64,000 bases of DNA, taken from positions 24,253,711-24,317,710 of the forward strand of contig JAJKFL010000012.1 in NCBI GenBank assembly GCA_021186555.1, read 5' to 3'. Position numbers and translations under genes: made by a program. Shown here in pieces: positions 23,998 to 35,519 of the stretch. Positions within the stretch are counted from its first letter, which is position 1. Each line of letters begins with the position of its first letter. The DNA is from Reticulitermes speratus. Taxonomy: Eukaryota; Arthropoda; Insecta; Blattodea; Rhinotermitidae. Below the pieces are notes generated by a model, which saw nothing but the letters and a program-made list of their open reading frames with translations, made no database searches and was not told the origin of the DNA.

Positions 23998-24960
23998 ATT
24001 TTTAATATAAACTGTATTAAATAACAGATAATAAAGGGTGTACATTTGTGGGATCACGATTTTATATAATCAAGAAAATGTACGGTACAAATAGCATAAA
24101 GTTTAACTACAAACTGTTTGGGGAATATCAGCGATCGTTGTCTGTTTTGCTCTTTGATAATCAGGGCTTAAAGATGAGCTATATGTAGGCTGCACAGAAG
24201 TACAACTCTGACAACTGTCCCACGTTAGAATTCTGAATTGAAACGTCGAGAGTTCGTCGCAACACTGAGAAGTCGAGCAGAGATTTCGACTAGTTTCATC
24301 GTAATAATGGAGTCGGGCTGTGTTGTATGGTTTCCTCTTTCTTGTACCGCCAGGTTTATGTATTATGAGGCATGCTGTTGTTACAACTTCCTCTGTTCCG
24401 CTACACAATGTGCCGCGCGGTGACATCCCATGTTTTGAAGCATTGTGTGTTCTGAACGGGCAACTATGTTTCTATTCATTTTGCGGTACACGACCGGGCG
24501 AGGTGCTATCAATCATAATCGTACATTGTGAGCATGGCTAGCAAGCAAGGAATTCGGAGTTAGATCAAATGAAAGACTGATTGATTGATTAGCTAATTAA
24601 ATATGAAATGTCGCATACAATTTACTCATGATTTCAGTTCTCTCATGTTACTCACTGTTGGCACGTGTCACGCAGCTGACAGATTCACTGATTGCCGTGA
24701 TTGCTGGAATCGCTTAGTTTTAACTCCATTTAAAAGCTGTTTTTAAACGGCAGTGAAACGTCCTTCGAAAAGTGAACAGGGGTGAGCCGAAACATGTTGC
24801 AGATATTTTGTAACTTCAACAGCAGTGTTACGTAGTTGGTTTCACCTTCTGTGAATGATTGAGGATGTTCTTGGTAGAAATGATAGACTGAGTGTGCTAG
24901 AAATTGTTGTGTACCGCTCAGTACGATAGTTTGTTGTTGTTGTTTCGTTTAAGCTGTTGA
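23998..24960. other. No gene seen; decayed hammerhead trace
   Basis: Near 24750-24800 CCGAAACATGTTGCAG recalls the 3' half of the motif at 23955, but the CTGANGA core is missing (GTGAACA). Otherwise unrecognised. Confidence 0.4.
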
Positions 24961-25335
24961 ACTAAAGGCTGACAAAATAAAGACTGTGCATTGGGCCAAA
25001 ATTGAGGGCATTTGAATCTAACAGGAAGGAACAGGTGGCTGGAGAACAGTGCGTCGTTAGGATCGTCATGACCTGTAGCCTGCACTTTACCATACACTTC
25101 ACGGCTGATGAAATCCAGGAGAATGAGAGTGGGCATGTAGCACGCACGGAAGAAATGGGAAATACATACAGTGTATTTGTCGGAATCTGAAGGGCAAATT
25201 CACCTGCAAGACATAGACATAGACAGGAGGATGATATTAAAATGGCTATTACGGACAGTGTGAGCATGTTGAGTGGGATGGTCTCTGTCAGGATATGGAC
25301 CAGTGGTGTCATCCTGTTAAAACAGTTATAAAGCG
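24961..25335 (+). pseudogene. Decayed RTE-like retrotransposon 3' end
   Basis: Fragments in the correct order are ATCCAGGAGAATGAGAGTGG, GGCATGTAGCACGCACG (GHVARM region), CACCTGCAAGACATAGACAT, GATATTAAAATGGC and GTCAGGATATGGACCAGTGG. Compare 35220-35450. Frames are broken throughout. Confidence 0.7.
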
Positions 25336-26675
25336 TTGTGTGATGATAACGACGATAATGATGATGATAATAATAGGCCCACTAATCTGTGCAGTGGAGT
25401 AAGCTTTATGAGATGTTCGGATGTCTTAGTTGAATGTTGTTGAGTTGAACCTCAGGGTTTATAGGGTTCAGAAATGCAATCACATCTGACGAGAAACGGA
25501 TTGTGTAACCCCATATTATGAATGCTGCTACAAAGCGTGAATGGAAACGTTGGAGCTTGTGTGAATGATGAATGCACACGTTAGCACTTGTCTACTGTAC
25601 TGCTGTTGAGAGAATCGCACGACCAGCAGGCTTGTTACGTTGGTGGCTTTAATGAAAGGTAGGAAAGTGCGGTTGAAGTTGAATTTGTTGTGACCATATG
25701 CGATGAGACCGTACATAATGCAGAACAGTCACATTAATTAAGCTTGCAGCTTTCAATTTCTGTCACTCTGCCCAGTGTTTATTAAAGTCTGTCTAATAAT
25801 GCACGGCTCGTGTTTATACCTGCAAGTCAAGTGGTGTGGAATTTGAACTGAAAATTCAATACGTTTGATCAGTCCTGGCAAGGTCTCTCAATAAAACATT
25901 TAATTAAAATCCATTTCTTCAGAGCGGATTTATTGCATGCCAACAGACGGCCGGATACGCCTGTGATGCACACACGACGAAGAGCTGAACACTTTTCTTG
26001 ACAGGAAAAGTGATTTTGAAGATCGAATAAATCAGTTTATTATTTTCCTACTTCACGGGATTCCTTATATCGACTCCCGAACGAATTGAGATCTCGTGAT
26101 GGAGCCTTTGAGCGTCGTACTGAACCTCATTTCCAATCTCGTGCTGCGGTTTATCAGTAATTGAGGGCCGCAATAAAACGATCCAGTGCGCTATATACGC
26201 TTTAAAAAAAATCCAATTTAGAAGTATGGGAGAGGTGCGGTGAGGTTACGGAGGTCCGGGTACTTTGCAGGGGTGTGAATACGTCGGGCAAGTGTCACGC
26301 GGTGGTGCCAAGACTGGGAAGGAGTCGCAGATTACTGGCAACGTTTGTAGACGCCGTTTGTTTGGCTACACAACACGGATCGTACGGCTTTGTCTTCAGC
26401 TGTCTTTATGAGGTGACGTCACAACTTGGGTGCAAACGATGAAGGAGCAAGGACTCCAGGCAGACACCAGAACCCACTTCGTGATGCGTAGGTATATATA
26501 TGCCTGATCCTCCGTATGCTTCAGTTGGCGTCTTATTGTTGTCTTGTATTTTGTGGAGAACGCCTTAAAGGAGTTCACGTTGTGTTCTTAAACGTTAAAG
26601 TTGGCGGCCATAACCATGAAAGCTTCGCGTCGTGGCCATGTTTGTAATTGTTTATTTTTATTTTATATGTGTATA
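25336..26675. other. No gene seen
   Basis: Unique sequence, with a short GATAAT-rich run at 25345-25372. Frames are under 65 codons. Confidence 0.4.
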
Positions 26676-26677
26676 TA

Positions 26678-26854
26678 CAGTCAAACCCGGTTATAACGAC
26701 ATCGGTTTATACGACACCTCGCCTATAACATCAGATATTCTGTGCTACTAATTAATTCCTCACATAACATTATACTCCTCGGTTAGAACAACAGTCGTTT
26801 ATAACGACACAAAATATTCAGTCCTCTTCATAACGTTATAACCGAGTTAGACTG
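26678..26854 (-). mobile_element. pogo-like MITE, copy 3
   Basis: Starts CAGTCAAACCCGGTTATAAC with TA at 26676-26677 and ends CCGAGTTAGACTG. The right TA is TG, continuous with a TG/TA microsatellite, so the duplication has mutated. Interior landmarks ACACCTCGCCTATAAC and ACGACACAAAATATTCAGTC are shared with the other copies. Confidence 0.9.
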
Positions 26855-27800
26855 TGTGTGTGTGCATATATATATATATATATAAATAGTGTGTTTGTGT
26901 GTGCGCGCGCGCTTGTGTGTGATATATCTACGTACCAGATTTCCATTGGTTCAATAGTTATCGCTATCAGACCGAAAGCTAGGAACATGTTTTGCACGGC
27001 CGCCATACTGTTATTTTCCGTTGTCCACAAGTACTTCCTGAACGAAGGCTGCGTAATTTCCAAGGTGTGTTACTATACGTCAGTCTACGATGTAAGATCA
27101 GGTAACGTTACTGTCCCTTCCGCGTCATAAGTTCGCGCGTCCGCCATGTTGTTATTACTGACTAGGAATTTACACGTATAGCGTTGGAATATCCTTCAGT
27201 GTCACATGTTGATGCCAAGTTTCCTGAAAATTTGATGGTACTTCTTTGTCGTTTAGGAACGAAAGTCGGCAAAAAGGAAATGATAACGATTCCTAGGTAT
27301 TTAAGAGTGTAAATCTGAAATATGTAACATTTTATGCATGCTACTTGCTGCTGTAAGCGTATCAGTTTGCTCTCCGAACTGATTGGCGGATAAAGTTAGG
27401 TGTGATATTGACATTTGCGGTACTGTGGTACAATAATTCAGTCCATAGAGGTGTTATCTAGCAATTTTGTCATTTTGTGTCATTATGGGGTCAGTCAGAA
27501 ATGTGCGTGCTTGCGGGGTCAAGCCACAAGGTAGGCTAGCTATCTGTGTGTGCTTCATTCGGTATTCCAGTCTCGACTTCTGCCGAGTAAAGATTACATA
27601 GCGTGCATATTCAGTGAAATCGCGAATTGAAGTGCTCCCCCTCCCCTCCCTGGACTGTAATATATAAGAGCGAACCACTGGAGGGGGGGGGGGGAGGTTG
27701 CCTGTGGAAACTGTAGCCAGAGTTGGGAGCTGCTGAGTTCCCTTCGCAAACTTCAACACGGTTTATACTACGCGAGTTTGTAGGCTTTTGCAGCGGCGTA
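26855..27800. other. Microsatellite then unique sequence, no gene
   Basis: TG/TA and CG microsatellite at 26855-26925 and a G12 tract at 27683-27694. Frames up to 101 codons lack a recognisable domain. Confidence 0.45.
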
Positions 27801-27805
27801 ACTAA

Positions 27806-27972
27806 GGTTTCCGTTCTTCTGGGATATGGCGTCGCGTTGTAATGGCCTCACCTTTAAAGGTCGAAATGTTCCTGGACGATTCTGCCTTTGATAATGAAGA
27901 CCGCTACCTTGTGTCGAAACGTCGAGAACCGATGACCCAGTGACGCCTGCCAAATCCCGGAAGAACGGAAAC
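27806..27972. mobile_element. Foldback unit with CGAAACGTCG centre
   Basis: The left arm AGGTTTCCGTTCTTCTGGGA is matched by its reverse complement near 27951-27972 (ATCCCGGAAGAACGGAAAC). Inside is AATGAAGACC then TGTCGAAACGTCGAG, a decayed hammerhead-like core. Arm-core-arm order equals the units at 38322, 41291 and 52754, but arm sequence differs, so it is a separate subfamily. Confidence 0.6.
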
Positions 27973-28599
27973 TACGTGCTTATACTAGTTAAGTAGTAAA
28001 TTAACGTAGTGGGAATACACAGTTGTATTTTGGTGCTTGACTGCGTATTTTGTAACCGCGAATTGTGCTCGGGAAGTCCTGTTGTTGGGTTGTCAGTTCA
28101 GAGCAGGTATTGGGAGCCTTGAGGTTGAGGAAACAATAAGATCATTCAGAGTTTTGACGGAGAACTTCTTTTATGGTGGCCATTTGAAAGAAGGAAGTCA
28201 CAGGATAGCATTTATTCCATCATAGACAGCAGAAATTGAAAATTCCACGCCGGCATTTGAGGTACACTTGTACAGACTCCAACATGATACTGATGAAAAT
28301 GTATTGGAAAATGAAGAGAAATTCAATTGCATGTCATTGGTAGCATAGTTCGTGTGAGAAACGAACAGAAAGTGTCTTGCGCTGAAATGAAGTCCATAGC
28401 GTGAAACTGTGAACTGAACAGTTTGTGACGTGAAATGTCAGTCTGTGAACACTGGGGAATGTCAAATGAAGTCTTCGGCGTGGAGGCAAGATTCCGCTGA
28501 TGCTAAACACCAGAGGTCACCGGATGATGTTCTTGGTGTGTGGTGAATCCAAGCGTGGTGCTGAAACTGAAGTCTAGGTTGGCGAGTGGAATATGCAGT
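27973..28599. other. No gene seen
   Basis: Unique sequence. A 62-codon frame has no recognised domain. Confidence 0.4.
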
Positions 28600-29087
28600 T
28601 GTCTGTGCCAGTGGGTAACTACTTGCAGATGTTGTGCTGTGCCAGTGGTAACACTGCAGAGTCTGTGCAGGGTAACTATTGCAGATTGCTGTGCCAGTGG
28701 GTAACTACTTGCAGATGTGCTGTGCCAGTGGGTAACTACTTGCAGATGTGCTCTGCAGTGGGTAACTACTTGCAATGTGCTGTGCCAGGGTAATACTTGC
28801 GATGTGCTGTGCCAGTGGGTAACTACTTGCAGATGTTGTGCTGTGCCAGTGGGTAACTACTTGCAGATGTTGTGCTGTCCAGTGGGTAACTACTTGCAGA
28901 TGTGCTGTGCCAGTGGGTAACTACTTGCAGATGTGCTGTGCCAGTGGGTAACTACTTGCAGATGTGCTGTGCCAGTGGTAACTACTTGCAGATGCCTGTG
29001 CCAGTGGGTAACTACTTGCAGATGTGCTGTGCCAGTGGGTAACTACTTGCAGATGTGCTGTGCCAGTGGGTAACTACTTGCAGATGT
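28600..29087. repeat. 31-bp minisatellite, ~16 copies
   Basis: The unit contains GTGCCAGTGGGTAACTACTT and is 31 bp. Several copies have single-base losses. The right end abuts a minus-strand motif with CTGAAGA (29111-29117) and GAAACATC, a weak relative of the hammerhead-like family. Confidence 0.95.
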
Positions 29088-29119
29088 TTCGCAGGATCGT
29101 AGTGTCTTCTTCTTCAGGG

Positions 29120-30333
29120 TCAAACAGTCCGAGCAGTCGACAGTCGACTGGGCGTAACGTCCGGGAAGATCCGAGTCTTCGGAGTCCATCCTCTGCAACC
29201 GTTTGTACCTTACAAGAAATCGATCCCCAACAGTCGAGTTCGCAGTTTGTCAAACAGATCTCAGCAATATAAGCTAACGTTGCTTTGCTGGTACAGTATA
29301 TCGACATTATTGCATTGTACAGTGTGATCAGCGAGAGAGGAAATCCTTGGAGGAAACTGATAATGGAGAAATTGTTGATGATTCTCTTCTTAAGGCTTCA
29401 GTGGGTTGTGTTCTTATTTTGAGGACACTGAGGTTAGCCTTGTAATTGCTTAATTATTGGAAATTATAAACTGAGTTGTGACATTACCTAAGTATTCCAG
29501 TAGTAACAGTAAGTATCCATTTTATCCTGTATTGTAAATACGCGGCCCGTTTCGTGGATTACAGTACTAATTCTGAAGTAAAGCAGACTACATACGAGCT
29601 GCTCTCGAACAGTTACCTACGTACGTCTGCTTGTCCGTCCGTAACGCTTTTAAAGGCACATCATTATGTAGCTGTTGCCTGAAACTCATTATCTCTAAGA
29701 GGCCCAATTTTTTGCCCAGAAAATTTGAACACCAACTAACATGGTACAACGAATCACCGACTTTGAGCGGCATATTTCGATAAAAACGACAAAGGAATTT
29801 GAAGGAGGAGAAAGTGCGAAGTTAACAAGACTGACCTGAAAAAGGAAATTCTGAAGCCATAAAGTATTAACCACAGAATGTATTGTGAATGTGCTAATGA
29901 GTGTAGCAACAGAATTCTCTCTACGTTTTTGTGTTCTCCAAAACACGTCACACCGACACAAATGACAATGCATATAAAACTGTAGTCTGAAGGACGTAGT
30001 CTTGTAGGAACAAAGTAATACGACAGCTCATTAATGCCACCTACGAACTGACGTGTGTGTGTGCGTGCGTGCAGTCCGAAATGCCGGCTCACAGTGCACT
30101 GATAGTGCATGAGATTGTAGGGAGTGTGTTGTGTTCTGATGCCAAAGGGCCATTTGTAGGAGAATGGAGTGGCAGAGAGCCATTGTACTGATTCCGAGTC
30201 CATAGTCAGCGAGCTTTTACGGTAAGAAACGTGTTAAACCTTCAGCTTTTATAGAGCTCTGCAGGTGTCGACATTGTAAATGGGGCAGGGATTTGGTAGG
30301 GAGGTTTCATTTTTTTTTAAATAAATTGAATTT
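29120..30333. other. No gene recognised
   Basis: A 149-codon minus-strand frame (29754-30203) and shorter frames show no domain I recognise. Confidence 0.35.
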
Positions 30334-30560
30334 AGACTCGCAGTTGGTATAGTGATTGAGCTACTGGCTGCACCACTGGGGGACTGGGGTTCAGTTCGCA
30401 GTAGGTGCAAGACACTGTTCGGTACTGCAGAGCGTCCAGCCCCCCTTGGGGCCCCACTTTATCTGTGCAGTGAGTACAAGGGGCTGTCTCTTCGGGGCAA
30501 GGTGACCGGGGCGTGATGCTTAATGAGGCACAGGAACAGGTTCCATTCATTGCGGCTGGT
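30334..30560 (+). mobile_element. Divergent tRNA-derived SINE
   Basis: GACTCGCAGTTGGTATAGTG resembles box A of SINE-A, and GGGGTTCAGTTCGCAG lies at the box B position. The body keeps CTTGGGGCCCCA and GGTGACCGGGGCGTG, matching SINE-A landmarks in order. It is older or from a sister family. Confidence 0.65.
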
Positions 30561-31124
30561 AGCATCGTGTTTTGTCATGTCTGCAAAAGTGGAATCGAGA
30601 ACACTTTCTGTGCGTAAGGATTACTGCAGTCTAGCGCCCTGGGATGGGACGCCGTGTACTCTGCCAAACTTGCCAGAAGGGAATGACCATCGCCGTTTTT
30701 AGAGGCTCGGATCTCGCAAACTTTGCACAGTTGTGTCTTGCTGTTACTCTGTGTGGGCCTACCTCGCTGTGACATGCTAAACATACTTAATTTCTAAATA
30801 TGACTTGCCGAAGTCCAAATGTGTTTTATTAAAAACACAACTTAACGGTAATTGTGATATTAAAGAGCTCTCCTTGTATCGTTAATTGTAACAGACCGAG
30901 TTTTAACCAAGTTCGTCTCGCAAATGCGCCATCATTGCGCACTTGCACGCAGTTCGTTGCCGTCTGTAGGCTACATATGTTGCTGCAGCATAATCGTGTG
31001 TGTACTTTGTTCTTTCAAAATTTTTGTGTGCACACACAGCTGGTGTTGAATATGACGTACCTTCATTATATTCTCGCCCAAACCGCATTTTCAAGTATTC
31101 ATGTTGTACATTTAACACCAGTCA
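30561..31124. other. No gene seen
   Basis: Unique sequence. A 108-codon frame at 30854-31180 starts here, but its 3' end runs into the RTE fragment and it has no recognised domain. Confidence 0.4.
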
Positions 31125-31193
31125 TTGGGTGGCATTACATTTTTAAATGGTATGGGTGTGAACTTGGTCTCGCATATTGAGGGAAGAATCTAC

Positions 31194-31470
31194 GCGGAGT
31201 GGGATAGCTCAGTGCGTATAGTAACTGGGATATGTGGCTGGACGTCGGAGAATCGTGGTTCGATTTTCGTTAGGGGGAGAGAGGTTTATTTCTTCTTTAA
31301 AGGGTCCAGACAATCTCTGGGGTCTACCTGGCTTCCACGGGTTTTAATCGGCCAGGGCGTGAATGTGACCACTCGCCCTTGTCTAGAGCTAAAGTTAGGA
31401 ATGTGTGGAGCTATTTCCCCTGTCCTCCAGAAGCCCTCATGGAGTGCGCAGGGACATCTTTACTTAGACA
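31194..31470 (+). mobile_element. Divergent SINE-A relative nested in RTE
   Basis: GTGGGATAGCTCAGTGCGTA gives the box A region and GTGGTTCGATTTTCG the box B region. The body keeps GGGTCCAGACAATC and CGGCCAGGGCGTG. RTE sequence is found on both sides, so it inserted into that copy. TSDs are not readable. Confidence 0.65.
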
Positions 31471-31573
31471 GTCTGAAACTCTGAGAGTTGGAATATTTGA
31501 ACTTCAGCATGTTGAAGTAACTAGACGACGAAGGGATTTATGGAACTTCATAATTTTTACGTTTTACCAAGTA

Positions 31574-31758
31574 CAGTCGAACTCGGATATAACGTAATGA
31601 AAAGGACTGAATATTTTGTGTCGTTGTAAACGAGTGTTGTTATAACTGTGAAGTGTAATGTTATGGTTAACAGTGAGGAATTAATTGCTACCACAGAATA
31701 TCTGACGTTATAGACGAGGTGTCGCATAAACCGATGTCGTTATAACCGTGTTTGACTG
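31574..31758 (+). mobile_element. pogo-like MITE, copy 4
   Basis: 185 bp, CAGTCGAACTCGGATATAAC to GTTATAACCGTGTTTGACTG, with TA at 31572-31573 and 31759-31760. Same orientation and length as copy 1. Confidence 0.92.
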
Positions 31759-31912
31759 TATTATTAGTGATATTCCGTCGATGAAGTTTGATGGGGACGG
31801 GAGGTGAGAGATGCACACAACATGTACTCCGGAAAATTTAAGAGAAGAGCCCGATTAGGAGATCTAACCGTATACGAAGGGGTAATATTAAAATGGAGCC
31901 TAAAGAAGTGGG

Positions 31913-33716
31913 GGTGTGAGGATATGGACTGAAGTTGTGCAGCTGAGAGTGGGGTCAAGTGGGGTGTGAGGATATGGACTGAAGTTGTGCAGCTGAGAGT
32001 GGGGTCAAGTGGGGGTGTGAGGATATGGACTGAAGTTGTGCAGCTGAGAGTGGGTCAAGTGGGGTGTGAGGATATGGACTGAAGTTGTGCAGCTGAGAGT
32101 GGGGTCAAGTGGGGGTGTGAGGATATGGACTGAAGTTGTGCAGCTGAGAGTGGGGTCAGGTGGGGGTGTAAGGATATGGACTGAAGTGCAGCTGAGAGTG
32201 GGGTCAAGTGGGAGTGTGAGGATATGGACTGAAGTTGTGCAGCTGAGAGTGGGGTCAAGTGGGGGTGTGAGGATATGGACTGAAGTTGTGCAGCTGAGAG
32301 TGGGGTCAGGTGGGGGTGTAAGGATATGGACTGAAGTGCAGCTGAGAGTGGGGTCAGGTGGGGGTGTGAGGATATGGACTGAAGTTGTGCAGCTGAGAGT
32401 GGGGTCAAGTGGGAGTGTGAGGATATGGACTGAAGTTGTGCAGCTGAGAGTGGGGTCAAGTGGGAGTGTGAGGATATGGACTGAAGTTGTGCAGCTGAGA
32501 GTGGGGTCAAGTGGGAGTGTGAGGATATGGACTGAAGTTGTGCAGCTGAGAGTGGGGTCAAGTGGGGGTGTGAGGATATGGACTGAAGTTGTGCAGCTGA
32601 GAGTGGGGTCAGGTGGGGGTTTGAGGATATGGACTGAAGTTGTGCAGCTGAGAGTGGGGTCAGGTGGGGGTGTGAGGATATGGACTGAAGTTGTGCAGCT
32701 GAGAGTGGGGTCAAGTGGGGGTGTGAGGATATGGACTGAAGTTGTGCAGCTGAGAGTGGGGTCAGGTGGGGGTGTGAGGATATGGACTGAAGTTGTGCAG
32801 CTGAGAGTGGGGTCAAGTGGGGTGTGAGGATATGGACTGAAGTTGTGCAGCTGAGAGTGGGGTCAGGTGGGGGTGTGAGGATATGGACTGAAGTTGTGCA
32901 GCTGAGAGTGGGGTCAGGTGGGGTGTGAGGATATGGACTGAAGTTGTGCAGCTGAGAGTGGGGTCAAGTGGGGGTGTGAGGATATGGACTGAAGTTGTGC
33001 AGCTGAGAGTGGGGTCAGGTGGGGTGTGAGGATATGGACTGAAGTTGTGCAGCTGAGAGTGGGGTCAGGTGGGGTGTGAGGATATGAACTGAAGTTGTGC
33101 AGCTGAGAGTGGGGTCAGGTGGGGGTGTGAGGATATGGACTGAAGTTGTGCAGCTGAGAGTGGGGTCAGGTGGGGGTGTGAGGATATGGACTGAAGTTGT
33201 GCAGCTGAGAGTGGGGTCAGGTGGGGGTGTGAGGATATGGACTGAAGTTGTGCAGCTGAGAGTGGGGTCAGTGGGGGTGTGAGGATATGGACTGAAGTTG
33301 TGCAGCTGAGAGTGGGGTCAGGTGGGGTGTGAGGATATGGACTGAAGTTGTGCAGCTGAGAGTGGGGTCAGGTGGGGGTGTGAGGATATGGACTGAAGTT
33401 GTGCAGCTGAGAGTGGGGTCAGGTGGGGGTGTGAGGATATGGACTGAAGTTGTGCAGCTGAGAGTGGGGTCAAGTGGGGGTGTGAGGATATGGACTGAAG
33501 TTGTGCAGCTGAGAGTGGGGTCAGGTGGGGGTGTGAGGATATGGACTGAAGTTGTGCAGCTGAGAGTGGGGTCAGGTGGGGTGTGAGGATATGGACTGAA
33601 GTTGTGCAGCTGAGAGTGGGGTCAGGTGGGGGTGTGAGGATATGGACTGAAGTTGTGCAGCTGAGAGTGGGGTCAAGTTGGGGTGTGAGGATATGGACTG
33701 AAGTTGTCCAGCTTCA
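31913..33716. repeat. 51-bp minisatellite, ~35 copies
   Basis: The unit contains GAGGATATGGACTGAAGTTG, TGCAGCTGAGAGTGGGGTC and a variable AAGTGGGG/AGGTGGGG end. Intact units are 51 bp. As 51 is 17 codons, both strands stay open for 253-codon frames of 17-residue repeats (VRIWTEVVQLRVGSSGG and LTPLSAAQLQSISSHPH). The unit equals the RTE tail segment encoding GCEDMD and its downstream residues, so it arose from that coding sequence. Confidence 0.97.
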
Positions 33717-33760
33717 TAAGTGGGGTCAAGTGGAGGCCGTGTGCACGTGGTTATGAATGT

Positions 33761-34255
33761 GTAGCCGAGCGACTGTTAGCCACGCGGTTTGTCGGTCGGT
33801 TCTGCACCTCACTGTGTTGGCGAAATGTATCGAACAAGAGCGACATCGCACGCCACTGGCTGATCTGTGTTAACTGAAATGCGTTTTTGTGTGAGTGCTG
33901 CACTAACACCGTATCACGGATAATTACACGGCATGGGACTCATCTCGGCGATATCCTGCTGTGTGCGAGAAAGAAACGCCCAGTAGCATGTCTCTGAAAT
34001 CGGCAGGCACAAAAAACTGCTTAACCAAGTAAGTGAGCGACGGCGACCACGAGGTAGCAGTCGCCTTCTGTAGCCGCCTGTGTAAGCGAACGAACTGCCC
34101 TCTCCTTCTGTCTGTTCTCGTAGCATGTCGATATCCAGATGCTGTCATTAGTGCAGCCCCTTCATATGATGACGCGCTCGTTTCCCTATGGTCAAGTGCT
34201 CAATGTGTAGTGCAGTGTAGGTCTGTCTGAATTTGCAGTTGAACTGTGGTGTATC
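33761..34255. other. No gene seen
   Basis: Unique sequence with frames under 75 codons and no recognised domain. Confidence 0.45.
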
Positions 34256-34516
34256 GCCGATCACAATGGCCGTGCGGTCTAAGGCGTGGGTCTGCGGCCG
34301 CTCGCTTGCTGGGATTGCGGGTTCGAATCCCACCGGAGGCATGGATGTCTGTCTGTTGTGAGTGTTGTGTGTTGTCAGGTAGAGGTCTCTGCGACGGGCT
34401 GGTCCCTCGTCCAGAGGAGTCCTACCGACTGTGGTGTGTCTGAGTGTGATCGTGAAACCTCGAAAAATGAGGCGGCCTAGGCTCCCAAGGGGCTGTCGAG
34501 CCATACGGGGAAAAAT
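34256..34516 (+). mobile_element. SINE-B, full length
   Basis: Starts GCCGATCACAATGGCCGTG. Box A region is TGCGGTCTAAGG (34272-34283), box B is GGGTTCGAATCC (34319-34330), and the tail is GGGGCTGTCGAGCCA then A-rich. The head resembles tRNA-Leu/Ser-type genes, but the acceptor ends do not pair, so it is not a functional tRNA gene. Confidence 0.92.
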
Positions 34517-34607
34517 TGTGATGTGTCTGCGAAAAAAAACTGTAAAGGTACAAACGTATCGTACACGTTACATTGTACGTAGTGACCGCGTTCCCTGTAG
34601 TCATAGG

Positions 34608-34672
34608 TGTGCACTGTCACTTACTGTCAGTACTGTCACTTACTGTCACGTACTGTCAGTACTGTCGTGTGT
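34608..34672. repeat. Short ACTGTC(A)-type tandem repeat
   Basis: GCACTGTCACTTACTGTCAG and close variants repeat three to four times. Confidence 0.8.
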
Positions 34673-34789
34673 CGATAGTATGACTGTTGCATTCACGTCA
34701 CTCGTATCTCAGCAAGTATACGCAGTTCGATTTGATCTTTATGTCACGTGTCGGTTTGTTATACTTTTCCACTGCTTGCGTCTATCAAA

Positions 34790-34985
34790 GGATCAGTCCC
34801 AAGTCCGCGGCCTTGTGAAATGTGTCATAACACCGTACGTTTTTACGGTGAGGAGTTACAGCACCTCGCCCAACCTCCAAAGCTGGAAGACCACCCCTTG
34901 TCGCGTGTCCGTGACTCCTTTTTCAATACATTCGTAGCTAACCTCCATATCCACAGGCCGTTCCTCCATCCGCAACCTGAGGACG
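34790..34985 (+). mobile_element. Dispersed repeat with YGEEL...LEDH...VRD reading
   Basis: Contains TTTACGGTGAGGAGTTA, GCACCTCGCCCAACCTCCAA and GGAAGACCACCCCTTGTCG, similar to the minus strand of 44200-44385. The translation FYGEEL, PPKLEDHPLSRVRD is shared with that copy. It probably belongs to a retrotransposon common in this genome; the family is uncertain. An RTE tail starts 50 bp downstream. Confidence 0.6.
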
Positions 34986-35029
34986 CCACTTATCATGGTT
35001 TGATACCCAAAGTACAAAGACTGAGATAT

Positions 35030-35510
35030 ACAGAACTGTAATTTTTCCTCTTGTTTTGTGTAAGTGTGAAACTTGATCTCTCACACTGAAGGAGGAACAT
35101 AGGCTGAGAATAGGGTGCTGAGGAGGATATTTGGGCCTAAGAGGGACAAGGTAACAGTTGAGTGGAGAAGACTACATAACGAGGAACTTAATGATCTGTA
35201 CTCATCACCAAACATTGTTCGGGTGATCAAATCAAGAAGAATGAGATGGGTGGGGCATGTGGCACGTATGAGTGGGAAGAGAAATGCATACGAGGTTTTG
35301 GTGGGGAGACCTGAGGGAAAGAGACCACTTGGAAGACGTAGGCGTAGATGGGAGGCTAATGTTAAACTGGATCGTGAAGAAGTGGGATGAAGAGTCATGG
35401 ACTGGATTGATCTGGCTCAGGATAGGGACAGGTGGCGGGCGCTTGAGAATGCGGTAATAAACCTTCGGGTTCCCTAAAATGCAGGGAATCTCTTAACTAG
35501 CTTCTCAGGA
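35030..35510 (+). pseudogene. RTE-like retrotransposon C-terminus and 3' end
   Basis: The best-preserved copy. A 91-codon frame (35115-35390) reads VLRRIFGPKRDKVTVEWR, then [12 protein letters not shown] and [20 protein letters not shown]. This is the region after the reverse transcriptase domain of RTE-clade non-LTR elements. A frameshift follows before [17 protein letters not shown] sequence and the 3' UTR (ATGCAGGGAATCTC, GCTTCTCAGGAAGGACTCTG). The endonuclease and RT core are absent, so this is a 5'-truncated dead copy. Confidence 0.88.
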
Positions 35511-35519
35511 AGGACTCTG

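Larger units (their letters stand above)
31125..33760 (+). pseudogene. One RTE-like tail split by SINE, MITE and minisatellite
   Basis: Pieces of one RTE-type C-terminus occur in order. 31140-31193 has TATGGGTGTGAACTTGGTCT (YGCE-type). 31475-31570 has LRVGIFE and VEVTRRRRD. 31760-31912 has GAGATGCACACAACATGTAC and GATTAGGAGATCTAACCG, then the GCEDMD-type segment. After the array, 33715-33760 has GTCAAGTGGAGGCC. Between them lie a divergent SINE, a pogo-like MITE and a 51-bp array built from the element's own sequence. Frames are broken. Confidence 0.7.

Noticed and set aside
29754..30203. 149-codon minus-strand frame as an exon
   Set aside because: No domain, no clear splice context, and overlapping frames of similar length exist.
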